64,000 nucleotides of DNA from Hybos culiciformis (Eukaryota > Arthropoda > Insecta > Diptera > Hybotidae): NCBI GenBank assembly GCA_964007475.1, contig OZ023273.1, forward strand, positions 45,137,525-45,201,524, in the 5' to 3' direction. The notes beneath the pieces are model-generated. The model searched no databases, was not told the origin of the DNA, and was given only the letters and a program-made list of their open reading frames with translations. Positions 13,474 to 26,835 of the stretch are shown here, piece after piece (position 1 is the stretch's first letter; each line of letters starts with the position of its first letter). Position numbers and translations under genes: made by a program.

Positions 13474-14343
13474 TCACAATTCATAACAAATATTATTCAA
13501 GTGATCTCTAGTCTTGCGTGGAGTTGAGTACAATTGTTGTTTTTTTCCTTTGCCCGGAACATTACATGTTTGATTAGTTTTATGATTATATGGTTTTTCT
13601 TGATCTTTTCGTAATGGTGCTGGCGGTGCATTGGAAGAAGATGAAGTCCCTCTTCCTCCTCCAAAGCAACGCATGGCAGCGCAAATTAGAGTACACCAAC
13701 GCCAAGAACTTGCATTTATAGGTGTCTTGGACAGTAGATGATTACGTCTCTGTGAGAAACTCGATCCATTATTATTAATAGAATTTTCGAGAGAATAATA
13801 TTGAAAATTGCGTTGTTGTTGATGGGGCCAAGACCAAAACTCACTAAAATGATCTAACTCTTCAGCTGTTGCTCCAGTATCATTATCCAAATCTCTGTCA
13901 ATAGCCACCGCGGGCTGAATAATCATGAATTTGCTGCTTGTTGAAATCAATGAAGAAGAATTTATTGTACTTTCACGAAAAGGATTAGTATTTTTTAACA
14001 CTGGAAGAGGAGGGGGTAATGGTAAAAATGGATTGTTTGATGTTTGTTGCTGTTGTTGCTGCAGATAATGAATTCGCATTATTTGAGTGTGATTAGTGTC
14101 AACAGATGATGGAGGAGAAGTTGAACGTTGTGTTGGTGTTGACGCTATTGAAGAAGTTTCTGTAGATGAACCCAAAGCCGTTGATGAAGTTGCGCTACTA
14201 GTGTCACTAGCTGTAGAAATTACTATTTTTTGCTTTGTTATTTTGTAACGTCGTTTTCGCCGATGTTGTTTTCGAATTTTTTTATAGCGTAGTGATGATG
14301 TTGACGTCGTTGGTGTCGAACCAACTAATAACGAGGGGATCCA
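13474..14343 (-). CDS. in-frame 289-codon open frame after the tankyrase stop
   Basis: Directly after the TGA of tankyrase (14346-14344) the same frame stays open for 289 codons to the stop at 13476-13474. Its composition is not random for this A+T-rich region: a basic cluster (KKIRKQHRRKRRYK), S/T-rich runs, Q6, PLPPPLPV, a W/C-rich patch (SSWRWCTLICAAMRCFGGG) and a basic tail (PGKGKKQQLYSTPRK). I recognise no domain. Two routes could join it to tankyrase: TGA readthrough (context AGA-TGA-TGG), giving about 1498 residues, or a 156-bp candidate intron with donor GTAATG at 14366 and acceptor TTTCTACAG ending at 14211. Both sites are phase 1, so the TGA would be removed in frame, giving 1446 residues. 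It could instead be 3' UTR or a separate gene. Confidence 0.4.
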   Translation of the reverse strand, partial: WIPSLLVGSTPTTSTSSLRYKKIRKQHRRKRRYKITKQKIVISTASDTSSATSSTALGSSTETSSIASTPTQRSTSPPSSVDTNHTQIMRIHYLQQQQQQTSNNPFLPLPPPLPVLKNTNPFRESTINSSSLISTSSKFMIIQPAVAIDRDLDNDTGATAEELDHFSEFWSWPHQQQRNFQYYSLENSINNNGSSFSQRRNHLLSKTPINASSWRWCTLICAAMRCFGGGRGTSSSSNAPPAPLRKDQEKPYNHKTNQTCNVPGKGKKQQLYSTPRKTRDHLNNICYEL

Positions 14344-17300
14344 TCATCTCGAAGACTCTTCATTACCACTAGAATTATCCTCCGGTTTTACGATTTGGTA
14401 AGTTATTAAATATTCTGGATATGCCTAAAAACACAATCATAAAATAAATAATAATTTGTATATAAATTTTTAACGTATATTAACTTGTTCGCCACGGTAA
14501 ACAACGTATTCCGTAAAATGCAAGCCTCCAGCCGATGGCCTACCAATCACAGAATGATGACCTGGAGGAGCATGTGCCATTTTCATTGCACTATATTGCA
14601 AAAAAGATTTCCCTAATGCAACTCGACATAAGAGTAATTGTCTGCAAAAACATAAATCCAGTAAAAATATATTAGTCTATAATCATTACCATTATCATTA
14701 ATTTTATTAGAAAGTTGTATTAGAAAGTTGTTAGAAAGTTATTACATGTAATTCTTAAAATAATTTTACCTTGGACAAATGTAACAAGACTTGTCTTTGT
14801 GCGATGGACATCCAATGCCACCACCGATTCCATACACATATTGGTTGCTCTTCGAGCTATGTTCAGCAAAATAAATTCCAGCACCAAACATGCCACCAAT
14901 ATACGCATGTCTTTCATCAAACCCTTTCTGTACGATGGCATTTATAAATGGACTACCATGAAATAACATTCTCTCGTTGCCTTGCTGTACATTTTCTTCA
15001 GACACCTCTTGCCTTCGATGAACATAACGTTCCCACAGCTTACGATTTTGCACTTTTTGAACCTAAATTAAAAAAATTACCAAATTAATTATAAGTATAC
15101 CTATTTCACATACAAAAAATGTAATAGAAAATTTACCCTGATAATATTATAACGGTTAAAATAGCCACCAGCTTGCCCATTATCACGATGTTCTCTTATT
15201 GTAGCTTGCATTTCTTCTTCCACTGCTATAAATTCTTTATCATCAGGCAAAAGATCCACTAGAAGTGTTCCTGGACTTGAACTACTTTTCGTACCCAAAC
15301 CGTTTGAAGTTTTAAGTTGAGCTATTGCTTTAAGAATCTTATGCCGAAATCCATATGCAGATACACCTACTTGTTTCAAATCTTCATGCCCCATCTCAGC
15401 TAAAATCTCTAAAGTGATTTGCTCGCGTTCAAAAAGATCAATTAGATGATCCAACTGAAGCTGCTGGAGGAATGAAGCTATTGTACAGCATTCCTGTTCA
15501 TTTATATCATCAATATTTTCATTGGACTCTGCACCCTGTGCTGGATTAATGGAAGCTCTAGAACCGGGAGCAGGTAATGGTACGGGAATGCTAAGAGTCA
15601 TTGAAGCTCCAGTTGGCAGTGTAACGGTTTCAGTTCTTGGTGACAAAATCGTTGTGCTGGCAGCAGCAATAGTTGATGACGATATGTTATTCGTAGGAGT
15701 TGCAGTGTTTGGAGCAGTGTTAATTGTAGACGAACCTCCTGAAATATAAACATTTTAATGAAAATTTATATTAAAAACATTTCAACTACTCACCAATAGT
15801 ATTCAGAGATAAATTTGACGCAGCTGTTAGATTTGGATTTGTTAATGATGTTGTCATAACATCTTGAAGTAAACATTTCACATCATCAGCAGTTGCTAGT
15901 TCTATAGGAGTTTGAACTTCTTGGTTTTTGGTGTACGGATCCGCACCATGAGCCAGCAACAACGCACTTAAAATATAACGCATTATTTGATTTTTTTTTA
16001 AATATTACTGAGAAAAATTGGTCTTGATTTTGCTTTCATTGTAGGGTTAATACAATCTCGACTGAAGGAATTTTTTGGTATGTTAGAGAACGTAGACCTG
16101 ACTCAAGGGTGAGTGAGCCGGATGTTTTATATTTTGAGTTTTTTTTTGGCTCAAATTGACCTTTGAAAAACTTGATAATATATATGGTGAGATTTTAAAG
16201 TAAAGGAAACAGATAAAAAAAAAATGTCACTCTCCAGTGCTAGTGACTTGGAATTTTGAATTCCTTTATTTTTCTAAAATTATATTGATTTCTAGATCGG
16301 AAATAATGCATTTTATGGAAAGTTTTTAGCTAGTAACAATCACTCAATTTTTTTGGTTTTAGTCTTACTTAAATAAAACTGTATGAGCTCAGGCAATCCG
16401 AATTTGAAACAAAAATTATTTGAGATTTTAATTGATAATAGAATTTTTAAACACAAACAATACCTCAAAAATATAAAAATCGTATTTACGTTCGTATTTG
16501 TATAACAAACGGCGTTAATCGCAATAGTTTAATAATACGAGTGCAATACTTATTGAATACATTCTACAGATAGAAGGTAAAGATGATAATTACTATTTTT
16601 TAATTCTTGTTAATCTAAGATATGAAAATGTACAACATAAGTAGATAACGTACAACGATTTTCGAACTAGTTGCACTACTTACCACAGTTGAGTTCGCCC
16701 TTTTTGAGCTGCTTCGTGCAATGGAGTAAAACCCCACTTATCTGTTGCATTTACAACTGTTTTATGTTTTATTAACAAGGCAGCAATATCTAGATGACCG
16801 TAAGAACTAGCATTATGAAGTGGTATTAATCCACCTTTATCTTGTGCATTAACATCAGCCCCATTTTCTAACAAGTATTCTGCAACTTCGAAGTTGTTAT
16901 AACCAGCAGCCAAATGTAATGGTGTAGAATTTCTTCCTTGTGCATCTCTGCAATTGATATTTTCAGGTGTTACCAGACGTTGTACTCTTGCTAAATTTCC
17001 CTTCTTAGCTGCATCGAGCAGAGCACAATTTCCTCTTAATAAATCCGCAACATCTTGATCCCCTTCTCTCACTAAGTCTAAGGGTGTTGCTCCATCCCGA
17101 TTCTTTTTGCTTGGATCAGCTCCATGCTTTAAAAGTAATTTAACTATTTCGTATTTATTTTTTGCAGCAGCCTCATGAAGCGGAGTGAATTTCCATAAAT
17201 CAGCTACATTAACATTAGCACCATGTTTGACAAGTAGCTCTGTTACTTCGAAATGACCGTATGAACAAGCATTATGTAGGGGAACTAAACCACCCTTATC

Positions 17301-20300
17301 AGCGGCATGAACCTCAGCTCCATGTTCGAGTAAAAATTCCACAACTGGAACCCTATTATAACCAGCAGCAAAATGTAAGGGCGTTGAATGCCGACCATCT
17401 AAATCGCGACAATTTACTGTGTGAGGATTAGCGACTACAATACGTCTAACAGTGTCTAAATCACCTGCTTTAGCGGCTTCAAGAAGTTGACATTCAAGTA
17501 CGTCAGTATCAGGTGGGTTGAGAATTTTTAAAACGTTTTCGGAAGCTAATTGTGCAGCTGTGTAGCCTTGAAGTGAAATAATACTTGTATCAACAGAATA
17601 AGAGAGTAATAAACGACACGCTTGTATATTATCATCACGAGCACATCTATGCAAGGCGGTTTGACCTAAACCATCTAATGCATTCACTTTAGAACCACTC
17701 TTTAATAAAATGTCTATAACATCGTAATGTGAATGATCTGCAGCTACATGTAGCGGTGTCAGAAAATCTTTGTTTTTCTCATTCAATAAAGCTCCCTTCC
17801 GAATAAGAATTTCCAATATTTGTTTACGTTTTTGATATATCGACATTGCTGTAGTATGTAAAGGTGTATCAAGAGTGTAGGGATGCACAAAATTAACCGT
17901 GTCCGATGTTAAATATTTCTTTAATCTTTGAACATCAGCTTGCCTACTTGAATCTAATACGCAATGTCCTTTATATTCATCTAAACAAAATGAAACGTTT
18001 TATTTATAATTAATAATTATAATTAACAATTCATTAAACTTGGAAAGCTTTAAATATACAAGATACAAGAAGCTGTAAGTTTAACTATCCTTCTTAGTTT
18101 TTAAAAGTTTTTATGTAGGAAATAAAAATTTGATTTTATTAAAGAAATACTATTTTACTTATAATAAGTAAGAATTTTCTTCCAATTTTAGATGCATAAA
18201 TTTTTTTTATTTTACGTACATGTAATTCTATCGCGCAATTCTCTTGTTGGTGCCGAATCAATTGCAGATTTGTTATGACAATTTAATAATGTAGGATCCG
18301 CTCCTTCGCTTAACAATAAACTGCAAACTTCCACTCGGCTTTTCGATGCGGCTTCATGGAGAGGGGTAAATGCCCATAAGTCATTTGCATTCACATTGGC
18401 ACCGTGTTTGATTAATAGCTCAGTAACCTCGAAATGCCCATAGGAACATGCGTTATGCAAAGGAACCAAACCACCTAAAATCATTTAAAAAGAAATTTAA
18501 TTCAATGTAAATGCATAGATGAAGTAGTTAAAATTTAAATGATGTACAATGTAAAATATAATCACTATCCATTATTTCTTTTAAAACAGTGAAAGACAAC
18601 CTTTTTCTGCGGCACACTATGTTTAATTTATTTCATTTTAATTTTTAAGTTTTTTTTTATTGACCAATAATTTTAACATTTTTTTTTTGTTTTTGTAAGT
18701 TCAAAAACCCTAGCAATTTTAATTATTTTCCAAAAGTTTTCGAGGCTTCCTTAGAAAATATCACAGCGAATTTAAAATATAATTTAGTGTTTTGTTTTTA
18801 CTAAATTATGCCAGTCAAAATAAGATTACATTACCTTTATCTTTTGCATGAACATCAGATCCATGTTCTAACAAAATCTGAACAATTCTTATTCTGTTGT
18901 AGCCAGCTGCTAAATGCAAGGGAGTTGAACGTCTCCCGTCACTAGCATGACAATTAACATTTAAAGGTGTTAGTAAGGACATTAATTTATCTTCTGCTCC
19001 AGAACGTGCAGCTTCTAAAAGTTCGTCTTTTCGGTATTCTCCAGTTAAAATTGGTCTGGTATTCTCATCAGCTAATTCCAAAGGAGTCTTTTGCTCTGAA
19101 TTTCGAATATTTGGATTTGCACCATGTTGCAATAAAGCTAAGCATACTTCTACCTTCCCCTTACTGGCGGCTTCATGAAGGGGAGTATAATTCCAGTTAT
19201 CTGTCGTATTGGGACTGGCTCCAGCTTCCAACAGTAATCTAACAACTTCTGCATGACCGAAAGAACAAGCGTTATGAAGAGGATGCAAACCACCTTCATC
19301 GCAAGCTTGAATTGATGCTCCGTTCGTTAAAAGAAATTCAACGACTTCCCGTCGACCATAACCTGCAATGAGCGATTAATATTTTTTATTATTAAATTTT
19401 TTTTATTATGTACATATTATTATTTATATATTTATTGACGTCAGTAATTAAGTAATAGACTTCGATATAGTTGTTAACATTTCTTTTTAGCTAATATTGG
19501 AGAATTAATACAATCCAGAAATAAATACAACCCAGTAGTTAGAAAGAATGAAAATTTCCTCTGAACAGATTATATCGAAGCTTTATGTACGTCAGAACAG
19601 GAAGACCAAACGTGACTCGAATATTCTAGTAAGCATTTTAAAATTTAAAATTCGACCTGCCTAATATCTTCTTCTCGTCATTTATTAAAGCTTAGGAAGG
19701 ATTTTAGAGAGATTTTGTAAGTCTTCAATTCTTAAATTTGATTACTTTTAAATTGTTTTTTCAAATAATTAATACTTAGGTATTTTAATTTTTTAAATTT
19801 GAAGTAGGTACTTAATATTAAATTCTAATCCTTTAAGGTTAATTACCACATTGATTCAAAAATAACTTAATAAAGGTAGAGAGAAAAGAGAAATAAATCC
19901 AATCAAATGACCTAACAAATCAATGTCAGTGATTTTAATTAAAATTAAAAGCAATAATTTTTAAAGGTCACATCACAACTATGTGTAAGTACACATAAAA
20001 TTATTAAAAAAAAAAGTGTAATATGGAATTATTTTTATTGCTACACTCTTGTAGAAAATAATTGCATAATGTTAGTTTTTGATTGATGAAAAACACACTA
20101 GGGCAAAAACCTAAAATTTGAGTCATTTGCGACATTGTAAGCCACTACAAACTAATGAACGACTAAAGGAAAGATAAACCATAACAAATATAGATACTTC
20201 AAATTTAAGGTACGTAACCTCTCTAGCTAATGAATCAACCAGTATGTGTATAAGAAAATGGACTAGATAAATTTCCAATTAATTTTTGCTGCCAGATAAG

Positions 20301-23300
20301 TGGTGATTTATTTTCCAAAAATTAATTATCACTATAAAAAGCGCATAATTTTCTTACTGAATTAATATAAACTTAGGTACCTACTTACTACAGTAATTTT
20401 TAATAAACATTGATAAGTAAATTATGTTTTATTCTAGTTTTCTTTGTTTGAAAAATAAACAAAAAATTATTACCTTGATTTAAGGTTTTTTTTTCGCTTG
20501 TTCTTTTACAAAATTATTATCTTCATTTTTTTATTCATAAAAAATAATATGTTTACTTATGTTTTATCCGGAATTTAATTGTAATAACTAGATATAGAAT
20601 TCATTGGGAAATATTTAAAATACATTATTATTAATTTGATTGCTCAATTTGCCTATTTTTTTTTCTTTCTGTTTCCATTTCTGTAATTTAATATCAAATT
20701 TTCTGGATGTTTATCATATAGGCAATATTAACATTAGAAAATGCACTCAAACTCTTTTTTAAGTCTGCATTTTTTTGTCTTATGTAAGCGTACGTATAAA
20801 CTACATATTTAATATGAATATAAAACTTTTTTTGTTTTTATAATTAAAAGAATTAGTAATTAATTTTTCAACGTTCGACAAAATTCGACATTTTTATGCA
20901 GATCATCCAAATGAGCAAATTACTCCTAGACCTACGCTCATTTTTCATTGTGTCAAACAAAAAATAAATATTTTTTTGTATGTATAAGGGTGCGTCTTCA
21001 TTTATAATAACTCGAACATTTCCGCTACGTAATCAAAATTTCTTAATCGTACACCCAGGGCCGATCAAGCTATATGTGCAATTGCAGAGGGCGTCTAACG
21101 AATAGGGCGCCAATCGATTTGTAGTCAAGAACATGCAAATGCATTCGAAATTCGCTACTGTGCTACTCTACCCAGAAAAATATCAACACAGTATACAATT
21201 TTTTTGGTATACCATGAGCGCCTAATGTGCAAATAAAAATTCAGCATAGAATAAAATCAACATCTCTAATATATAAAAGGTGAACTCACCTCTTAAAAGA
21301 CCTTGCTTGACCTTGGCGAAGGAAAAGAATGTATACGGATGAAGCTGAAGAAACAATTTTAGATTCTAAGCTAAGCTTTAAAGTTAACTTTTATTAAGTA
21401 TAAAATTTTAGATCAAGCTATTAGTTCCATTAATGAATGATTTGAACTGTTGAAAGCTCACAATAATTAATACAAAATAAATGAAGCTCACAAATTAGAA
21501 AATTTAAAAAATTTATGTAACCAAATAAATCTTGCTTTAAGTATTAATGAATCGAAAAATTTGAATGAAGAAGAATTATACCAGGAGATATTAGTTTTAT
21601 CTTCGCTTGTTAAAGCAGATCAATCTAGTTTAGATGTAGGTCTCTCCACGCAGGCCATCTCAGAGTACATTGATAACTGGAAGGTCGTTGATGAAGCTAC
21701 ATTCTCCGACCACCAGTGGATCACCTTTGAGATAAGGCTGGAAAAGAGAGAGAGGATGTCGTATCGAAATCCAAGAAGAACAAATTGGGACATGTTCAAG
21801 AGATGCCTAAAATCAGATGTGGAGAAATTACCCTAGATCTTAATGATCAAACAGGTATAAACCTCGCAGTAACTGAATTAACAAGCGCCTTGACACGAGC
21901 ATACCAAAACTCCTGTCCGATCTCTAAGCAGAAAGATAGGTACTATCCTAAATGGATGAATAGAGATCTAGTAGCACTTAGGAAGAAAACCAGAAGACTC
22001 TATAACAGAGCAAAGAACAATTGCCAGGACCACATCTGGGAAGAATACAAAAAATCCCTAAGAGAATACAAGGTACAAATTAGGAAAGCCAAAAGAGATG
22101 GCTGGAGGAATTTTACCGGAAATATAGAAAGTACGGGGGAAGCGTCGAGACTTAAGAAAATCTTATCCAAGACGCACTTCCAACCGGAACTCATCCAGGA
22201 CGAAAATGGTAATACCATGACAAACATGGGAGATTCTCTAAAGATACTTTTAGACCACAATTTCCCAGAAGGACAAATTGACTTGAACAACTCAGAGCCT
22301 GAGAACGACGGAATAAATCAGCACCTGATTGACCGAATATTCTCAGAGGCCAGAGTAAGATGGGCGATCTTTTCCTTAGATAGATACAAATCACCAGGAA
22401 GAGATGGAATATACCCGTGTCTCCTGCAAGAAGGATATGACGTGATTTTAAACACCGTAGTCGAGATATATAAAGCATGCCTTTATATGAGCTTCACGCC
22501 TGTAGCATGGACCAACCTTCATTCCAAAACCAGGCAAGGCGAGCTATAATAGAGCCAACACGTATCGCCCGATAAGTCTTACATCTTTCCTGCTGAAAAG
22601 CATGGAAAGACTTGTAGACTATCAATTGAGGCAAATACTGAATAGAAATAATTTGGCAGACAGTCAACATGCGTACATCAAGGGAAAATCGGTGGATACG
22701 GCACTACATAAAGTAGTAAGTACCATTGAGGCGACCCTTGACAGAAAAGGAATGGCACTAGGGTTCTTTATTGACATTGAAAGTGCCTTCAATAATATTG
22801 ATTGCAACTATATATTGAGGAACCTGGCAAATATGGGCATAGATCAAACCCTAATAAGCTGGATCAGATCGCTCCTCAGGGAGCGTGAGATTCATGCAAA
22901 CTATAGGGGAGCTGATAGAAGGAAGACAGTGAATAGGGGTACTCCACAAGGAGGCGTAATCTCTCCACTGTTATGGCTGGTAGCGATTAACCCACTACTA
23001 GAAGAACTAAATGAAGAAAACATTGAGACCAGTTGCTATGCAGACGACGTCTCAATAATAGTGACAGGGATGAAAGGAGAAAAAATAAACTCCAAAATCC
23101 AGCAGGCGGTTGATATGGTAGGACGTTGGGCAAACCAATGCGGCCTCAAACTCAACCCCAGCAAGTCAGAATTATGCCTTTTCACTAAGAAAAGAAGAAC
23201 TGAAAACCTCATACTACCTACAATAGATGGGATTAGTGTGGAGATAAAGGATAAGGTCAAATACTTAGGAATCACTCTTGACAAAAAACTCCTTTGGAAT

Positions 23301-26300
23301 GATCACATTCGAGAGAAGAAAGAGAAGGCACTAAGAGCCTATTGGACGTGCAAAGCAGCCATAGGCAAAACATGGGGCCTATCACCAAAGATAACACATT
23401 GGATCTATACTTGTGTCATCAGACCAATGATCACACACGGAGCAGCCGTATGGTGGCCGGGAACAAATAAAAAGAAATCGATCCGACTCCTAGATCAAAT
23501 ACAGAGATCAGCCTGTCTGGGAATCACAGGAGCAGCAAGATCTACTGCAACAAGATCAATGGATAAATCCTGAACATTAGACCACTATTCCTACATGTAC
23601 AAGAAATGGCTATAAAAACAATAGCCAGACTACGCATGACGTGAGAATGGACCAACAAACAGAATCCCACTCACCATGAAAGAATATGGGAAATAAACGA
23701 AGTTGGGAATGAACTAAGGAGAGATATCCAATGGGATAAAATCTCAGGGGTTCTCAACCTGAACGCAAATTTCAGGATTGAGGTAACCGACGAACGAGAT
23801 GGAACCCCGGAAGATACTCTCGAAATATACACAGATGGATCAAAGAATTCAGAACACTGTGGCTTAGGAATCTTCTGCCAAGAACTAAACGTAACACACG
23901 CTGCAACCATTGATAACCATTCAACGGTACTACAAACCGAGACAATGGCAATCACAACGGCAGCCAGCATTATGTTACAGAACAACATCACGGGACGACA
24001 AATCAGAATTTATTCTGATAGCAAAATGACACTTATGACACTTAGAAAGACAGAAGTGAGGTCAAAAACTACTCTCCAATGCATACAATCGCTAACAGAG
24101 TTAGGACAAAACAACCAGGTAACTCTAACCTGGGTAAAAGGACACTCAGGAATCCAAGGGAACATGGAAGCAGACAAGCTAGCTAGAGAGGGAGGAAATG
24201 GCGGACTGGAAAGACTAAACGCTTTCCATGATGCCACAAGACTCAAGAACCTAATAGATAGCGAAATCTGCGATGAACACAGGAAGATCTGGCTACGAAC
24301 AGAAGGGAACAGAAACACCAAACAGATGTGGGGAAACCTGGACAAAAGAAGATCGGATCTGGCCCTGGGGCTAAACAGATCGGATCTTAGAATGTTCACA
24401 GGTGTATGCACAGGACATATCTTCAGGAATCACGAATTCCGGATTGGAAGAACAACAGATAGGCTTTGCAGGGGATGTGGAGAAGAACCGGAAACGGTGC
24501 CACACGTACTGTGTAAATGTCCTACAGTTAGAACAAGAAGAGCAAGACTGCTCGGGGCTTACTTCTGGGATGAGCTCAGAGAACTACAGGGACATAAATT
24601 AGAAGAAATTATCAGTTTTGTTAAAGGAATCGGATGGCTCGGTGAGGACAATTAGACCTGCCGAGTAGGGTAGTACAAAGCGCCAACAGGCCTACGTGCA
24701 GGGAGGGTGGTAAGCCCTCCGCCCGTGCAACCTAACCTATATAAACGACTAAATTATAAAATTATTTTAAAAAATAACTAATTTTACAACAGTTTCTACT
24801 ATTCTAAACCAATGATTGTAGATCCCTAAATAATTCAATTTATATGTACAAGTTAAGAATTCAATATTTTCATATCGCAAACCTTGTAACTGAATACGAA
24901 TAAACAGTATATTTACCTCATATCTCATTCAATTACGCAAATAAATTATTAATTTGAATGTCCGTAAGAACATAAAAATACTACACGTATGCATTTTTTA
25001 CCTTGAACAGTAATTTTGCAGAAGAGAATTTTATTAATAAACTGCTAATAGAGAATGTCCTTATTTAGTTATAAAAAAAAATAAACAAAATCAATTTAGG
25101 GCTCTTTCAAAAGCAACGTATAGAAATATTATGTAGGTCAAAATAAGAGGTCGGTTGGAAAAAATAAAAACTTTTTTGTTAAATCGTAGATAAGATAAAA
25201 AAAAAAATTCTTTACTATAAATTTATACAGTAGTGTACTTATACGTTGTAAATTCAAGTGTCTTATTTTTTGAATACATATTAAGTTTAAATAGTTTAAA
25301 TTCGATAAGTACGTTAAATATAAAGTTCTAAAGAATAAAACAATATTTAATTTGGACAAAATCGAGGATAAAACAAATATTTATTTATTAAGTACGCATT
25401 AGTTAGCATTGATTAAGAAAAGAAAGGTGAGGAAAGTAAGCTAGTCGTTACTGGCTGTCGGAAAAATTAATCATACATTTTTTGCCCTTTCGAAAGGTAA
25501 TTTCGCGCTGTTTCATAAATGAAAAACAAGCCGGAAAATCGAGGAAACACATTTGAATATGTTACTGGACAAAAGTTAGCCCGAAGAAGTCAATTCCAGA
25601 CGAGATAATTAAAAAAAAAACTTTACAAGAACTTCGCGCCATTTTATCGCTAAATTTTCCACCTTTTATATATTTGCTTTCAACTACGGACAATCTTCTT
25701 AGTATTCGTAATCAATGGTAATATAAAATTCCTTACCTAATACACTTTTAAGTGAAGAAAAAAAAAAGCTTAAATATTTAATAATTTATTGAAATTAAAA
25801 ATTCCTTTTTTGTTTTTTATTTGTCGTCTTAATTTATTTATGTGAAGTAAAGCTTGAATAAAGCATTAACGAAACCTGCCTCCTGCCCAGTTTTCGACTG
25901 GACTGTTCAGTTTTTTTTTTTTTCTAATTTAAGTTTATTTTCGTATAAGTAAATACTTATGTGCTTTATTGATTGAAATCCACAATTATTTTGTTTGTAA
26001 TTGAGTCTACTTCAATATGGTTAAGCCGGGTTAAGCTATTCTAACACATATCTGTAATGGTCTTCCAGCTTCAATGACTGTAAAGAAAATTCGTCGTAAG
26101 CAATTCGTTGTAAAACAAAACATCGTAAGAGCAATTCATAATAAATCAATGAAAATGAAGAAGGATGTGCTTATTTTGTTATTCAATCTTAGTGCTTTAT
26201 TAGTAACAAGCATTTGAGTGTACGACGGTCAGGTGGATAAATGTTTTTTTAAATTTTTATGGTATTTATAAGTATTTATATAAAATATCTATGCTTCGGA

Positions 26301-26798
26301 ACGGAAAGCGGTTTGAACAAAATTATCTACATAGATCATAGATATCAGACATCATAGATTATAGATATCAAATAATATATCTACATACATTTAATAAAAA
26401 TTGCAGTTATATTAAGCGTTAATCAATATTATACATAATTATGTACCGACCTACTTAATTAATAATGAATAAAAGTAAATTCTTATAAACAAAATAATTT
26501 TGAGGATCCTTGAACTATTAAGAAAAATATTATCATATAAATCACCAAACATCATTAGTTGAAGAGTATAAATAAAAAATTTAAAAAAAAGAAGTTTCAA
26601 AAATTTAAAATTCTGAAATCACTCAGAAATTTAAAACGCTCAATATGAAACTGTTAGTCGCATTTAAATGTGATAAACCTTTTGCTTTAACAACTCTACC
26701 TTTAAAACTGTGAGTAAATATTTACAGGATACTAATAAATTATAATATATGTAAGTAAGTACTTATGTAATTAGAATGAGTAAGCACAAATATATGCT

Positions 26799-26835
<37 letters not shown>

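Noticed and set aside
22000..24411. Several 80-130-codon antisense ORFs
   Set aside because: They are shadows of the RT and RNase H frames of the non-LTR element.
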